64,000 nucleotides of DNA from positions 835,291 through 899,290 of the forward strand of contig NMRA01000080.1 in assembly GCA_002633005.1 (NCBI GenBank). The letters are read 5' to 3'. Position numbers and translations under genes: made by a program. The notes beneath the pieces were generated by a model. That model did not search any database and was not told where the DNA came from. It saw only the letters and a list, made by a program, of their open reading frames with translations. The first letter of the stretch is position 1, and each line of letters begins with the position of its first letter. Source of the stretch: Phoronis australis. Taxonomy: Eukaryota; Phoronida; Phoronidae. This document shows positions 11,517 through 25,300 of the stretch, piece by piece.

Positions 11517-11689
11517 TATAGTGTTTCTCATAGACATTGACCTCCATCTCTAGCTGGCTGAGCCATCTCAAAAAGGTTAAATTAAAATTAGTCAGTCTAG
11601 AAACGGGATGTAGTCACTTTTCGCATTTCCAAGTGATGGTGGTCAATGTCTAGTGTTTCCATAAAACAATTTTAGAAAAATCAGAACCT
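11517..11689. other. Spacer between palindrome arms, left part
   Basis: No gene recognised. This sequence directly follows the N and has no match to copy 2 upstream of its first visible exon. Confidence 0.4.
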
Positions 11690-11722
11690 GGTGGTGTTGA
11701 GACAAGAGTTTCTTATGAAACT
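11690..11722 (+). repeat. Direct repeat flanking the foldback element, left
   Basis: A 33-base copy starting GGTGGTGTTGAGACAAGAGT, matched with about three differences by 12679-12711 just beyond the other end of the foldback element. It is either an unusually long target-site duplication or an older tandem repeat into which the element inserted. Confidence 0.8.
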
Positions 11723-12678
11723 AGGCAATGACCATCGCCTCTGTTGGCCCGACCAGAGGCGATGCAGCTCCTACAGGGGCTCCGTACGCCGGAAGCTTTT
11801 TGGCGAATTATGCCTCGCACTGGCTAAAGCATGAAAGTCACATTGTTATAAATACCTTTTGCGTATAGAGGGACACCTTAGGAGGTTTGGCGGTGTGTTT
11901 AATTCCTTGCAACTGAAACAAATACTTCTGTTATCGAACTTTTTGTTCGAGCAGTCACTCGTTCAGTTCCCAAAATTGTGAACTCACCATTTTTATACTG
12001 CGCACACTCCAATTTTTATCATGCTCGCTAGGTGATGTGACTTCATGACCTCAATCTTTAAATAGGCCAAAGGTGAGCTATTGCGGTCTTGTCAGTCAAA
12101 TGTTCGTTTCCAAAATGCCACCACTACTTGTCTTTAATTGGCGTTACTTGAAACTGATTGTATTTCAATGAACTATTGGTTGTATTTGATAAAAATAAAT
12201 GCTGTTGATATGACATTTAATAGTCTTTGTGCACATATTTGACATTTTAATGTTTAACAACACGGCAAATTCACGGCTGGTTCCTGGCAGCACGTACGCA
12301 AAGGGCGGGGACTGACTTCAGCTTTCAAAGTTCGCCAGTAGGACCGCAACTTCTGACCTTCGGCCTGGTTAAAAGAATGAGGTCATATCTCTTGGTGTGC
12401 GCCGAGTGAAAATGTTGAGTTCACGATTTTGGGAACTGAAATAGGGACTGCTCGAAGAAAAAGCTTGATAACGGGAGTATTTGTTCGAGTTGGAAAGAAT
12501 TAAACACATCGACAACCTCATAAGGTGCTCCTCTATGCGCAAAAGGTATTTATAACAACGTGACTTTGATGCTTTAGTCGGTGCGAGGCATAATTCGCCG
12601 AAAAGCTTCCAGCGTATGGAGCGCCTATAGGAGCTGCATCGCCTCTGGTCGGGCCAACAGAGGCGATAGTTATTGCCT
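11723..12678. mobile_element. 956-base foldback element
   Basis: The left end AGGCAATGACCATCGCCTCT and the reverse complement of the right end AGGCAATAACTATCGCCTCT start terminal inverted repeats of nearly 400 bases (about 11723-12105 and 12315-12678), with a loop of about 210 bases. No transposase frame is present. The element is bracketed by a direct repeat of about 33 bases (GGTGGTGTTGAGACAAGAGT at 11690, near-identical at 12679). It occupies over half of the spacer between the two rBAT-like genes. Confidence 0.85.
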
Positions 12679-12711
12679 GGTGGTGTTAAGACAAGAGTTT
12701 CTGATGAAACG
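12679..12711 (+). repeat. Direct repeat flanking the foldback element, right
   Basis: Partner of 11690-11722, starting GGTGGTGTTAAGACAAGAGT. It follows the last base of the right inverted repeat directly. Confidence 0.8.
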
Positions 12712-13169
12712 AGACATCCTTTTCATTACCCAGACGGCGTGAGTAATAATGACTGGAAGACGCCACATTATGGTTAGGCTATGTCTGAAAGAAAGTCTTC
12801 CTAATAACAGTCTCTTCAAATCTGTCATGAAATCATGTGTGATTTACGGTTGCTGAAGATCCATGGTCATTTCGTGATTGGACACAAACTTGCCGTCTTA
12901 AACTGGGGTGACAGTTGGGGGATTGCTCTGACCAATGTAACACAAGTCAAATACAGAATGTTTCATTATCATGGTGCAAGAGGTTTTACCAAAAACAATT
13001 TAGAGATGTAAGAGACGAGTATTTATTACCGTCTGTTGCCCATGATTTTTGATAAATAACTTCATTGGAAGAATGATTATTCACAAAACTTTTTAATGGA
13101 TCATGTGACCTCCTAGGTATCTACAATGTTCCATTCAATTTCAAACCCATTCGAATTACTATGTTCCAG
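12712..13169. other. Sequence upstream of the first visible exon of copy 2
   Basis: I looked here for a membrane-anchor exon or the conserved PRSFKDS-GDG region that precedes this part of the barrel in SLC3 proteins and found neither. It ends with the acceptor ATGTTCCAG at 13161-13169. Confidence 0.5.
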
Positions 13170-13349
13170 GCATATTGGAAAGGCTGAGTTATTTCTCCAA
13201 GATCGGCGTCAAGGCTTTGTGGATCAGTTCCATCTACGAGTCGCCTCTGTTGGATGGGGGCCAAGATGTCAGTGACCACAAAGCAATCAATCCGTTGTTT
13301 GGTACATTGAAGGACTTCAAGAAATTGGTCAAGGAAATGAAGAAAAAGG
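13170..13349 (+). CDS. rBAT-like copy 2, first visible exon
   Basis: The exon encodes ILERLSYFSKIGVKALWISS through NPLFGTLKDFKKLVKEMKKK, the first strands of the barrel. It starts with two bases of a split Gly codon after ATGTTCCAG and ends one base into a codon before GTAAGTG. Only five bases of its copy 1 counterpart survive before the N at 11516. Confidence 0.92.
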
Positions 13350-16300
13350 GTAAGTGATAAAATTGAAAAATGGGCATTTAGCGTGTGAGGTCTCCCTGTT
13401 TCTCTGAAACGATGTTACTCTGGAGTGACGTGGTTACCAACCGCGAACTCCCAGTCACCAGGTGGCGAGAAAGCCTTATCTTTGGGTTGGCTCACCTACA
13501 AATGCCATACAACATGTGATGCAGGAAATCGACATTTCGCAACTCCACTCAAAAATACCTTGGCAAATAGTTAGGGCTGTTCCAGCAAAATCTGTGTGGG
13601 AGGGGGGGAAGGCAACTGAAATAAAAAATTATGGGTGGTTGCGTTTGATTTAAATTCGAAATGGCTGGTGGTCGTACTTCAAAAAAATAAAAATTTACAG
13701 GTCGTTGTTGTTTCATTGGGCCATAAATGTTTGATGGTGGGTAATTTTAGTAAATTTTATAAACAATCCGTACAGAATCAAAAATTGAAACAAAAATGCA
13801 ACTTGCAAAAAGCTCCGACTTTTTCGCTCCCTCCATCTCCTCATCGGCATGCAAATAACACCATTTAACCACAGGTGCTCGAATTTCTCGATGGCTAATA
13901 ACCATATATAAGAAAAATATGTTTTCTTAGTAATGAATGATGTTAGAGGTGATGGATGAACAGATAAACTCAAGCGCCTGTGCAGTCAACCACAAGAACA
14001 AAAAAAAAATTACGGATGGTTGCATTTCATTATAAAAAATTACGGGTGGTAGGCTGAAGAAATAAATGAAAAATATGGGTGGTGGGTGCGAAAAAAGGTG
14101 CCTTCCCCCCCTCCCATACAGATTTTACTGGAACAGCCCTTAACGGTTATCAAGGTAATTGCTTGGAATTCCTTTTGACACCCGTTGTTACAAGATAATG
14201 TCGTGTTGTTTTGTCAAAAATTACTGCATGTGAGATAATCTGGCCGGATGTAAGTACGATAATACTTGATAGTGTTGTCTTAGGAAGTAAATGCTGGGAA
14301 AATGCTATCTTAAAAAATATGAAGTCCAATGTATTGGGCAGCTCAAAAACATCTTAAAACCCCTAAGGCCAGACGTGATGGAACTTGTCTGTATCTTTTA
14401 CTGGGGATTTGTGACTTATTGCTGCGAAAATTGCAAAAATGAGAATTTTTGTCATAGGAACATGTGCTCGCATTCCTGTTTTCATTTCATATCTCTACTA
14501 AGCCTTATTCAGTGAATGGTGGATGTGAGTTAATCAACGTGTAACTGTTATTAGAAACCAATATGTGCATATTATGATATTACAGAGTCTTGTCCTAACT
14601 GACTTGACTGTTGTGGAAACCTGGCGTTTCTGTGTTTCACATGGTTTCTGTGTTTCACGCAGGCAGCTGCTGTTTGCTATGATACCGGTAGTCCATATTG
14701 AAGTGGTAGAGCAGCCTTCAGCTATTATTAGGCAGCCTCAGCTATTATTGGACTGCCAGCAGATGTGCCAGCAATTTAACTGCTGTAATGCCATACTGGG
14801 CATAAATCCACTTCCATGTAAATGAATCTTTTGCTGCTCTGAGTGCCTCACTGACACTGAACGCCAACATTAATAATGTCTAAACATGTCAGTTCACATT
14901 TAATACTTTGTAGCAAAACGCCCAGTGTTCAAAATTTGAGATACAACATAAAAGTTGCCCGTGCCATATTTTCAGAACCAAAATTTCAGTGTCAATTTCG
15001 TTGTCCTTGCTCAGCATTCAAATTTAGCACAAACTAAGGGGCTCCTCGTACGAATTTTGCCTGTCTTGTTGTTTTTGAAACTAAAGGTTACGTGGGACTT
15101 CATCAACTGGTCCCTGTGTAGCCAGATATCTAGATAATTGTAGAAATTAATCTGTAAAAGTATGTACTTTCTGAAAGCAGAAAACATTTGGACTTTCAAA
15201 TTTGGAAAATTTCCTAGGGTCCAACATAACCTCAACACAAAAATGCTTTAACTATTTATTTTGAACCTTTTATCTTGTGGATTTTAAATTTCTTAATGAG
15301 CAATTTCTAAACCTGTAACTTCCCAGAGAATAATCTGCACCGTGAGAGGAGGCAGTGTGGTCTAGTGGAACAATTGTCGCTTCCTTTGTGCAAGGTCGTG
15401 GGTTCAAGTCCCACTGGGGCACACTCCTAGACCTTTGAATCAGGTCTCCAGCTCCTCAGTTTGGTTTTTACTGTATATTAATAAAGCATAAAAATCGTTC
15501 CAGATGATCAGTGGTATGGGCTCACCTGAGCGGCCTGCACACGTCTGGCACAACATGTACCAGACCGCCTACAATTATTTTTTATAAATAATAACAGTGA
15601 AGAGTGTAACAGTTGACAGGCGTCACCAGTTACAACCGTCAAGCCCTGTTTACCTGTAATATTGTAGGTATGAAGCTGTTGCTGGACTTTATCCCTAATC
15701 ACACCAGTAAAACCCACAAGTGGTTCATGCAGAGTAGCAAGAGTTCCAGCGGGCCATATGCCGATTTCTACGTCTGGGCAGACGGAGCCAGCGGTGCCAA
15801 TGGTAGCTCCCCGCCTAACAACTGGGTAAGTGTCCGGCTTCCTGCTCTGTGTTGTGCCTGATGACTGATAAGTCATGTTGCACAGCGTCTCGCCAAAGAA
15901 CGTTGTCAGTCTCCAGGTGGTATGATTCATCAATGTTGACGACTGAATCATCAATTGGTAATGAATTCATAAAGTCAAGTGAATGATAGAGCCTTCCAAT
16001 TAGGACAATAATGGTACTGATAATAATAATAATAATTACCATTGTGAGCATTACTACTACTATTATTACTATTGTTATTACTATTACTTTTACTCAGGGC
16101 TTGGAATTTTCCGCGGAAACGCGAATTTCCGCTTTTTTCAAATGTTCTTTCTGCGTATTTTATTATATTTCCGCGTAAAAAAAATCGGATTTGATATAAA
16201 ATTTCCGTGGCAAATGTCTTTCTTACCGCCACGTTGCCGACGACTTTCACCTCGAAAAGCGGAAGTTGCTCTTTATGTTTCGGAGGAACGTAAATTGTCA

Positions 16301-19300
16301 ACATTGCCGGGGCATCTGGGATAGCATGGTGGATTTCCTCAATGGCGGCATGGCAGCTCGTGTGATTGTAAACCGCGGTGACAAATACTACGACTCTGAA
16401 GCCAAAAAATGTTTGGAGGTGGTAGTGGCAAACGAGCTAAGACAGACGCACGCTTCCGGAGGTGGTACCGTTTTTTTTTTAGTCCTCTCGATTTTGGTCG
16501 GCAAAAGGTCCACACCGACTTTTTCAAGGCTGGCTCCGCATGTTTCGGGCCGCAAAAATTTCCGCGTTTTTCGCCATTAGTCATTCCAAGCCCTGTTTAC
16601 TATAATTACTATTATTACTACTATTATTACTACGATTATTATTAGTAGTATTACTATGAATATTACTGTTACTATTGTTATTATTATTATCATTGTCATA
16701 AGTAGTGCAAGTTTGTTACGATCTGGGAGAGTTCATTTCTGTCCCAACAATATTCCTTGTTACCATTAAAGGTGTCACCTGTGTAGTGACTAAGCATTGA
16801 ATACAACTGAGCTCATGGTTGGGTTTTAAAGTTATGTAACAAAAAGTACATCACATTGTGTGTGAAGGTGTGCAATATGGGAAGTGTACCTGTCATCTCA
16901 AGAATGAGTTACCTAATAGTATTGCAATCCTTTTCAGGTGAGCACCTACAGCAAGCCGGCGTGGACGATGTATGGTCTTCGAAAACAGTATTACCTGCAC
17001 CAGACTCAGGAGAACCTGCCGGAGTTGAACCTGAGGAACCCCAAAGTTCTAGATGAACTCACGGTATGGTAGATAGTTCTCCTTGAGCAAAAATTCAAAT
17101 ACAGTGCAAGTTGTGAGTTATGTTTCCACGTCATAATTTAAAATTTGCAGTTTTTGTTGATAGGAATGTTCTGGATTCACAGCAACACTCGAATCTCGCT
17201 GTATTTACCCACAACGCCATAAACATTCTTCAGGAACATTTGCTGCCTCGTTTTGGAACCATTGGAGTTTCACATGTTATTTGTTGTTGTTTGATACTTT
17301 ACAAAATTTTCTCGGTTGAATTATTCTATTCGTCTTTCCAATGCCAACGAAGTATTACTGCTGTGCTGTGGGCTGGAACTCCGACGTTAGAAAGTTTAAT
17401 AAACTGGACAAATACCCATGATTGCGTGATGTAAAATTGTTCACCTACCAGACATCAACGAGGTAATCGAAAATGTGCCTGATTTCCAAAACGTGGTCAC
17501 ACGCTTTCTTATCTCTGGAACAAAGGAAAGTTATCGTGCCGTGTAATTTGAGACAGTCCTGTTCATATAAGGAACAATAATATTGGCTATCCCAAATTAA
17601 AGAATCGCAGCAGATTAAATTACCCACTCTGTTTATTGAAAGCACATGGTCCAAGATATTGTGAACACCAAAATCATTGTCTCAAGTTACATAATCAAAA
17701 AATTCAACTTTCCTGTAGTTTCTGTGTGCCAAATTCTTGAGACTGTTGAAATTGGAGAGTTTTTACCGTATTCACATTTGGCACCAGAACAGTATTAAAA
17801 AAATACTAGGTCACGAATTTAGTCATTTTTTGTTATTAAGGTTATCTCCAACCTTATTTAGTGGCCTCCATTCTAACTCGTATATCAAAAAAACTAAGCT
17901 GTGTCAACTAGTAAAAGTATATATTTTCAGAAAGAAAAAAGATCATGCAATATACAAATATTTTGTATTAAATACCATTATTATTATTACATTAACACCT
18001 TTTTAAGTCAAAATTTCATTTTTTTTAAGAAAGGTACATTCATAGTACAGTAACCCCTCCATCGATTTCAATGAAACCTTTTCAAAAACGCTGTTAGGAA
18101 TTTTCGATTAGTCCTTTCGTTTGGTTTCTATTAGTCCTTTCGTTTGGTTTCTATGACAAAACAAATCGCAAAACATAAGGAATTTTTGTAAAACATAGAA
18201 GTCGTTTTTGCATTTGTTACATTACGACAGAACTAGGCCTTTTTATCGAAAATTCTAACAGTGCTTTTGAGATCCGCGTATTCCATCCAACCATTTTCGA
18301 GAACTTGTGTTCCTAAGTTCAAATAAAGTCGATTTGCCAAAGCTGAGAAAAAGCCGATTAAACTGGGACGAATGAAAATCTCAAAGTCTTTGATTAATTA
18401 TTTGGTGAAAACTTGTAAATACAACCTATACAGGCCTTAATTACGTTAGCTATTTCAACATTCTCTCTCAATGTCAACTGAATTTGCACTTCATAATTAA
18501 CTTAATTATCATTAAAATGGGGTTGACCAAATGCGACCTACTTAAAAGTATGTCACAGTTCATTGTTATGAACATAGTCTTTACACATCACGTGCAGGGA
18601 GACTGATACGAAACCAACTAAGAAATGGATAACAAAAATTGAGTCAGTGGTTAAAGCGTGTCGTTAGCATGAGAATTTGGGTGAGGATTTATCTCTTTCA
18701 CAACTTGTTGTGTTCATTACCACAGAGGCGTGAGGCGACTCATACCATTCGTTCTCAATGGTTGTATGCATGTATACGCACAATTCCCTCACGACCAAAA
18801 GTAGTCTTTGTTTCCCCTGGCACCGTTCTAGCATAAGTTCACCTCTTTGACTATTATTGCGACTTGGTGAATGAAAGGACGGAGGGTACATACAAAGCTG
18901 CTCTGTACCTGGCTTGAGATTCGATCTGAGTGACCGCCCTGTAACCTTTGATCTCGGATAAGTAGTAAACAAACATCCACGCGGTTGTCCGGTTCCAAGA
19001 TGGTTCTGCTAAATCTTTTTTCTATCTACACTGTATATATTTTGTGTTTGAAGTTTCGGAGAATGAAGGTAAGGTATTTTGCTAGGCACGTGAAATATTG
19101 TAAAAATGACCAATTTTTATGCGCCCACATATTAATAGGTGGACGCATTATGCCGTTATCTCCGTCCGTCCGTCTGGTGTCCGGCGTCCGCTTCTCTATC
19201 TCTAAACCACTTTGGCATATGTTCATGAAATTTGGCACATATGTTCCATTCATGAATGGGACGCCATGAGCGACCTTTCGGACGGATCCGACTACCGGTA

Positions 19301-22300
19301 TGCCCCTAGTGGCAATTTTATTTTTTTACGCTTACCTTTGTATCTTCAAGTCCTGAACGGATTTTCATGAAATTTGGTATGTAGGCACTTATTAGTGAGA
19401 TGACGCTATCCTCCTGTTTTCGGATGGATTCGACGTAGTTTGCGCCACCTAGTGGCCATTTTTACTGTTTTCGAGTCTGTTTTTTTGCGTCCACCCCTCT
19501 ATCAAGCAAACCGCTCAAAGGATGATTGTGAAAATTGGCATGTTTGTGCTTACTATAAAGAGGATGGTTGACGATGATTTTCCGACGATTTCGAGTACTG
19601 TGGCGCCTCCTAGTAGCTGTTTTTTTTTGCACCTATGGCTATATCTCCTAAATCGTTCGCAGGATCTTTACGAAATTTAGTAAGTATATTTATATGATGT
19701 TAATAAGGGACGACGACGACTTTTGGACAGATTCGACTACCAGTATGCCCCCTAGTGGCAATTTTATTTTTTTACGTTTACCTTTGTATCTTCAAAAGTC
19801 CTTAACGGATTTTTATGAAATGTAATATGTAGGCACCTATTAGTGAGGTGACGCTATCCTCTCGTTTTCGGATGGATTCGACGTAGTTTGTGCCACCTAG
19901 TGGCCATTTTTACTGTTTTCGATGTTGACTACGTATGACGACAACTTTCGGACAGATCTGACTACTGCTGTGCCCCCTAGTGGCAATTTAGGTTTTTTAC
20001 GTTTAACTCGGTGTGTTCAAAGGTCTTCAACAGATTTTCATAAAATTTTAAATATAGGCATCTTGTGGGTTATATTGTGAATGAATAAAACCCGATGTGG
20101 TTCGAAGAGTAAAGCACTTCTGTTCGGTATGATGTATTTAAAAGCTACTGGTGAGATAGTGTAAGGATATAACATATAACATGCAAGTGAACCTATTCGA
20201 CCAATCAGAATGTGCACCAAATATAAAACTAACCAATGGGGAAGATTAGCTTGGGCTGGGATGATTTGTAAATATATGTCAAGAGGTAGCAATTAATAAC
20301 TTGAAACTGAACATGTACAGTAAACACCCAAGCTAAACATATGTCAAGAGGCAACAATTAATAACTTTAAACTAAACATACAGTAAACACCTAAGCTAAT
20401 TAACCCCTGAAAACCTGTCATAAACACATGCCAATACATCTGTTAGTGTGATGACGCTATCTCCCTCTTTTTAGATGGAATCGAGGTATTTTGCACCACC
20501 TAGTGGCCATTTTTGCTGTTTTCAAATTTCGTTTTTGGTGCCCACCCCTGTATCAACCAAATCATTTGAAAATTGGCATATATGTTCTCAGTGTGAAGAC
20601 GACCTTTGATGATGATGACTGACTACTGTTGCGCCTCCTAGTGGTAGTTTTGTTTTGAGCTCGTAGTTGTATCTCCTAAACCCACTGCAGGATCTTTACC
20701 AAATTTAGTAAGTGTATTTATATGAAGATAACAACAGATGATGACTTTCAGGCGGATCCAACGGACACTGTGCCCACTGGTGGCAATTTCATTTCATTTT
20801 ATTTTGTTTTCCTTTGTTTCTCTGAAGTTTCTTGACAGATTTTTATGAAATATGGCATTTTCCTGTTTTTGGATGGTTTGTATGTTTTTGCGCCATCTAG
20901 GCCATTTGTATGATACATTTGCACATCATTTGCAATGCATTCGTGGGCGCATTTCAACGTTCCGCGTTGCTCTTGTTGTGAATAAGGGTTGAGATATCCT
21001 TAAAACACTTGTGAATGTTACTTTTTGCAGGAGATTCTTCAACACTGGTTAGATCTGGGAGTGGACGGTTTTGTGGTGCAGAACGCCCAGTATTTGTTTG
21101 AAGACAAGGATCTACGCAACGAGCCTGCCGGTGATGGTACAGCGGTAAGTACACTTAGAGGGCACTGGTCAGTTGATTTTATGTTCTTTGCAGCCGTCAT
21201 ACTGTTAAATTTCCACTGTTGTGCGATGGTACATTCAAACAATTCATGCAGATATGTTCAGTGTCTCAAAATGCCAGTTAATGAAGGTAATAGTGTTTCA
21301 TCTCTGTCAAATCTGCCTGTCTTGCATGCCAGAATTGGAAATTGGGTAGAGTCAGAACTGACTTTTTGCACTCACAACACCAAGTAGTTTATATAATATT
21401 TCCTAGTGTGGGAAGAACTTGACAGAATTGTGCAGGTGTTAAACAATTCACCGCAGTCACATAAGAACAATGTTAAGTGCACCACTGGCAACTAAGAGTC
21501 AGAACTGACTTTTTGCACTCACAACACCAAGAAGTTTATAGAATAATTCCTAGTGTGGGAAGAACTTGACAGAACTGTGCAGGTGTTAAACAATTCACCG
21601 CAGTCACATAAGAACAATGTTAAGTGCAGCACTGGCAACTAAGTACATAGACATTTCCTCATATCTGTTTTGAGCACGCCCATCCTTGTACACTTCTGTT
21701 GTACTAATTCCTATTTTACATTTGTCACTCTGGTACCAATAATGTTTTAGTTTCGCATGAACAGTTACAAAGCTGACAATTGAGGTTTTGAAAAACTCAG
21801 TGCTCTGTGAGGCGAGATCAATTGCCGCTCACTCGTCTGACTCAGGGTGCCACCATGACATTCTGTTTCTTTGAAAATTACACCTTACGTTTTTCTGTCT
21901 CTTCAATTGGGGGGAGGCCGAGTTTGCGAATCTGAGTTGATGTGGAGAGTTTGGTAAGTTGAACTTGTTTTAGATCAAGTTGGTCTGTTCAGTAACTGTC
22001 GTGGCACTGATTCTCTTCATGGATTTGCAGGGAGACTACGACTCTCTCCAGCACACCTTAACAGTCGACCAGCCTGAGAACTTTCCTCTGGTCTACCAGT
22101 GGCAGGAGCTGTTGGACAACATGACTGCTAAAACTGAGAGACAAAGGTAGTGGCAAATTCCGCAAATTATCCGTTGCTATGACATTCCTTCTGTTTTTCA
22201 TCTTAGTGTGACCCTTAATCTTAATATTTTAAGTGTATTCTTTGCTTCCATTTAAGGAAACTTGAAGCAAAGCCAGATAGTTTTATCAATTAATGCTTCT

Positions 22301-25300
22301 TTTTCCCAATTTCATTTATTATTCTTTGCATACGGTCCATAAACTAAGAGTTGGAATTGATAAAAGAAATTGAGAAGCTGCAACACAGGCCAGAAATATA
22401 GATTACTCGCANCACAAACAAGAAGTTAACACAGAGTATGGTGTCTCAATCCTCATTGGATAGAAAACTGGGAATACCCTAGATATATTTAAACTTAAAC
22501 CAATAAATTGCTGCCTTCTATCCCTCCTGAAGGCGTGATCCGCCTGTGAGATACATTCTTAGAGAATGCCTCCAGACGGCATCAGGCCCTGAGTGAAAAT
22601 AAACAGTCACGCCATAAGGCGGGACCAGGGAGGAATGAGTTAAGGAAACTTGAAGCAAAGCCAGATAGTTTTATCAATTAATGCTTCTTTTTCCCAATTT
22701 CATTTATTATTCTTTGCATACGGTCCATAAACTAAGAGTTGGAATTGATAAAAGAAATTGAGAAGCTGCAACACAGGCCAGAAATATAGATTACTCGCAA
22801 AACCGACACCACTAGCCTCTTTCCATTTGGTTTTGTCTTTTTGTTTATAGTGAAGTGATTCATCAGGCATGTTTAAAAATGCTCGACTTAAAGTCGCATA
22901 CTGCCTCAGAAGTGTACAGTCATGATTAATTTACAGTTAGGGTCAATATTGTGAGAGTGTGTACCTGACTGTTTTACAGATCCCTGTTGGTGGATGCTGG
23001 TGGGTCCTTGATGACTATCAAGTACCTGACTGGCAATGACACGAAAGGAGCGAATCTGGCTCTCAACAAAAACCTGTTTGGTTTGACCAATGGCACTGGC
23101 TGTCACAAGATTCGGGCTTTGGTGAATGAGGAGATAGACCGTGTCGCGCCTCATGATAAGTGGTCAACCTGGATGGTAGGTGGCGCTTGGTGTACGAGAT
23201 TGCTGGGTCTTGTTTACGAATGCACTGCTGTTTTGTTTTTCAATGAGATATTTATTTCTCAAAGCATGAATGCAGTTGTAAATAGCATATGAAGAGCTGC
23301 TGCATATGCATCTCTACTTGTACGTACTGTGCTTGGGTATCACGTTTTCTTAGATGCAAAATCCGTTGAACGCACAGCACTATAATAGTGTATAGTTGAT
23401 GACCTTCATTTCTTTCCTTGAATACTTCCAAAACAACGATTGAGATCCCGGGGGGCAATGGTACAACATTTGACCATGAGACATAAATAAGTGAAATCAC
23501 ACATGGTATTTGAAACAATCGTCTTTAATTCTCAAGTAAACGAAAAATAATGCCATAATACTACCACTAAGCAGTAGGTTCCAGTGATCCCAGTGGCTCA
23601 TACTATGGTAACAGGATAGTCGCACGAACAAGCGTATTGTGTGGCGAGACCCTGTTTGTCGCTTGTTCAAAACTGGGTTTTCAAATGCGATTAAAAGGGA
23701 CTTAAAGATTTTTAGTAGCTTGATGTGCTGAAGAGATGACGACAGGTTTCCCATCCATGTTTTTCTAGCGAAAATGCTCACGGATGGCACCATTCGGTAG
23801 ATGCACAGCGATGGGCGTGTTTTAATGCTCTTTGTTGCTCGTGTTTTCTCAACCTGAGTGAAAATGTGAATTAAATGTTGACTATGACTTGAGTCCATTG
23901 AAAAGTGATTGAAGCTTTCTGTTCATGGGTGATGTCATAGAATTCTAATCCTCTCTCTAGCTAAGTGACTCGAATTCGCCTCGCCCTGCCTCCCGCCTCG
24001 GCCGCGAGAAAGTCAACATAGCTAACATGCTGCAGCTCCTCCTACCAGGCACTGCCGTCGTCTACTACGGTAACGAGATCGGCATGGTTGATGGAAACTT
24101 GAACAAGGTGAGACGGCTTGGTTGATTTATATTTTCTTTATGTGGTAATTTTAGATAGCTTCTAGACATTGACTGACACCTAGTACGTGTTGGTTTGTAT
24201 TTGGCTCTAAATGTCCCTTATGGACAGTAATGTTTTGTCAAAGGCAGACTGCCGTGGTACAACTGATCTTAATTGTACCTGGTGTAGTGCTATGACTGCT
24301 ATACAGCATTAATGTTGGACAGGTTGAAGTACAATTTTCTGGATTTTTTGTTAAGAAATTTCAGGAGCTGGAAACAGCAGGGCGCCCACATTCTTGTACG
24401 TACCTGGGGTTCCTGATAAAACACCCTTGGTGCTTTTTCGTAAACTATTCCTTCAAGCTGCTTTTCTGGGAATGTGCACCTTTTCAGAAACTCGATTTTG
24501 ATGTCCTGTTGGCCTAATGATACCTTCAAAATGGTGGTATAGACCATGTTGATGGGTATCCACTTGTTGATATGGCAATTTCATACCTTCTTAAATTTGC
24601 AAAATTCATTTTCGTCCCTCTTTTTGTAGCAAGAATAACTTGTGGAAAATGAATATTTTTTCTCGAAAACTCATGGAAAATAAATTCTTTATGTTAGCGT
24701 GTACCGTCTATTAGAAGCACTGGCTTTTGTTATTGGTGTCCTTACAAAGTTCATATAATTTGTCCTACAGATCGAGAATAACTACCGTACGCCTATGCAG
24801 TGGGATGGCTCCCCCTTCGCGGGATTCTCCAATGCTACCCCCTGGCTGCCTGTACCCGCCGACTACAAGCTCAACAGTGTGAAGGTATAGCGTTGAAACT
24901 CTTGATGTGTATTAATTGGCCCTTTGTGTGGCCCGGTGTTTAAATAAAAGCCTTTTTGTGCAACCGTGGGGCAATTGACCTATCGCCAGGATTTTGAGTG
25001 ACGACTGAACTGACCAATCAAAACCCAGCACTTTTGAGACACCTTCGTTTCCAAGCCACCATCTTACCCGACAAACGACACGTTGCTGGGTAATACTTAC
25101 TGTTTGTTTGTCGCCATTTTGCAAGAGGACGGAGCTTACGATTGGTCAATTACTTGGTTCCTCAACTTGACATGGTTTTGCTCTCAAGATCTGTGCTGTA
25201 TTCTCTGTTCATAGTTTGTGTTCAGATAGATCACTATAGTAAAGAGACTCTTTGCTTCTTTTCAATTAAGAACTTTGTAAAAGGTGTTTGACAGTAAACC

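Noticed and set aside
15340-15440. Functional tRNA gene
   Set aside because: A and B boxes are visible but the acceptor stem cannot pair and the anticodon arm is irregular.
15975-16304. 109-codon minus-strand open frame
   Set aside because: It runs through the inserted CAGGG element and the adjacent microsatellite (Asn/Ser/Tyr runs). The part shared with the second element copy has many amino-acid changes and no known domain.
23497-23898. 133-codon minus-strand open frame in a copy 2 intron
   Set aside because: The homologous intron of copy 1 does not keep the frame and the peptide has no recognisable domain.
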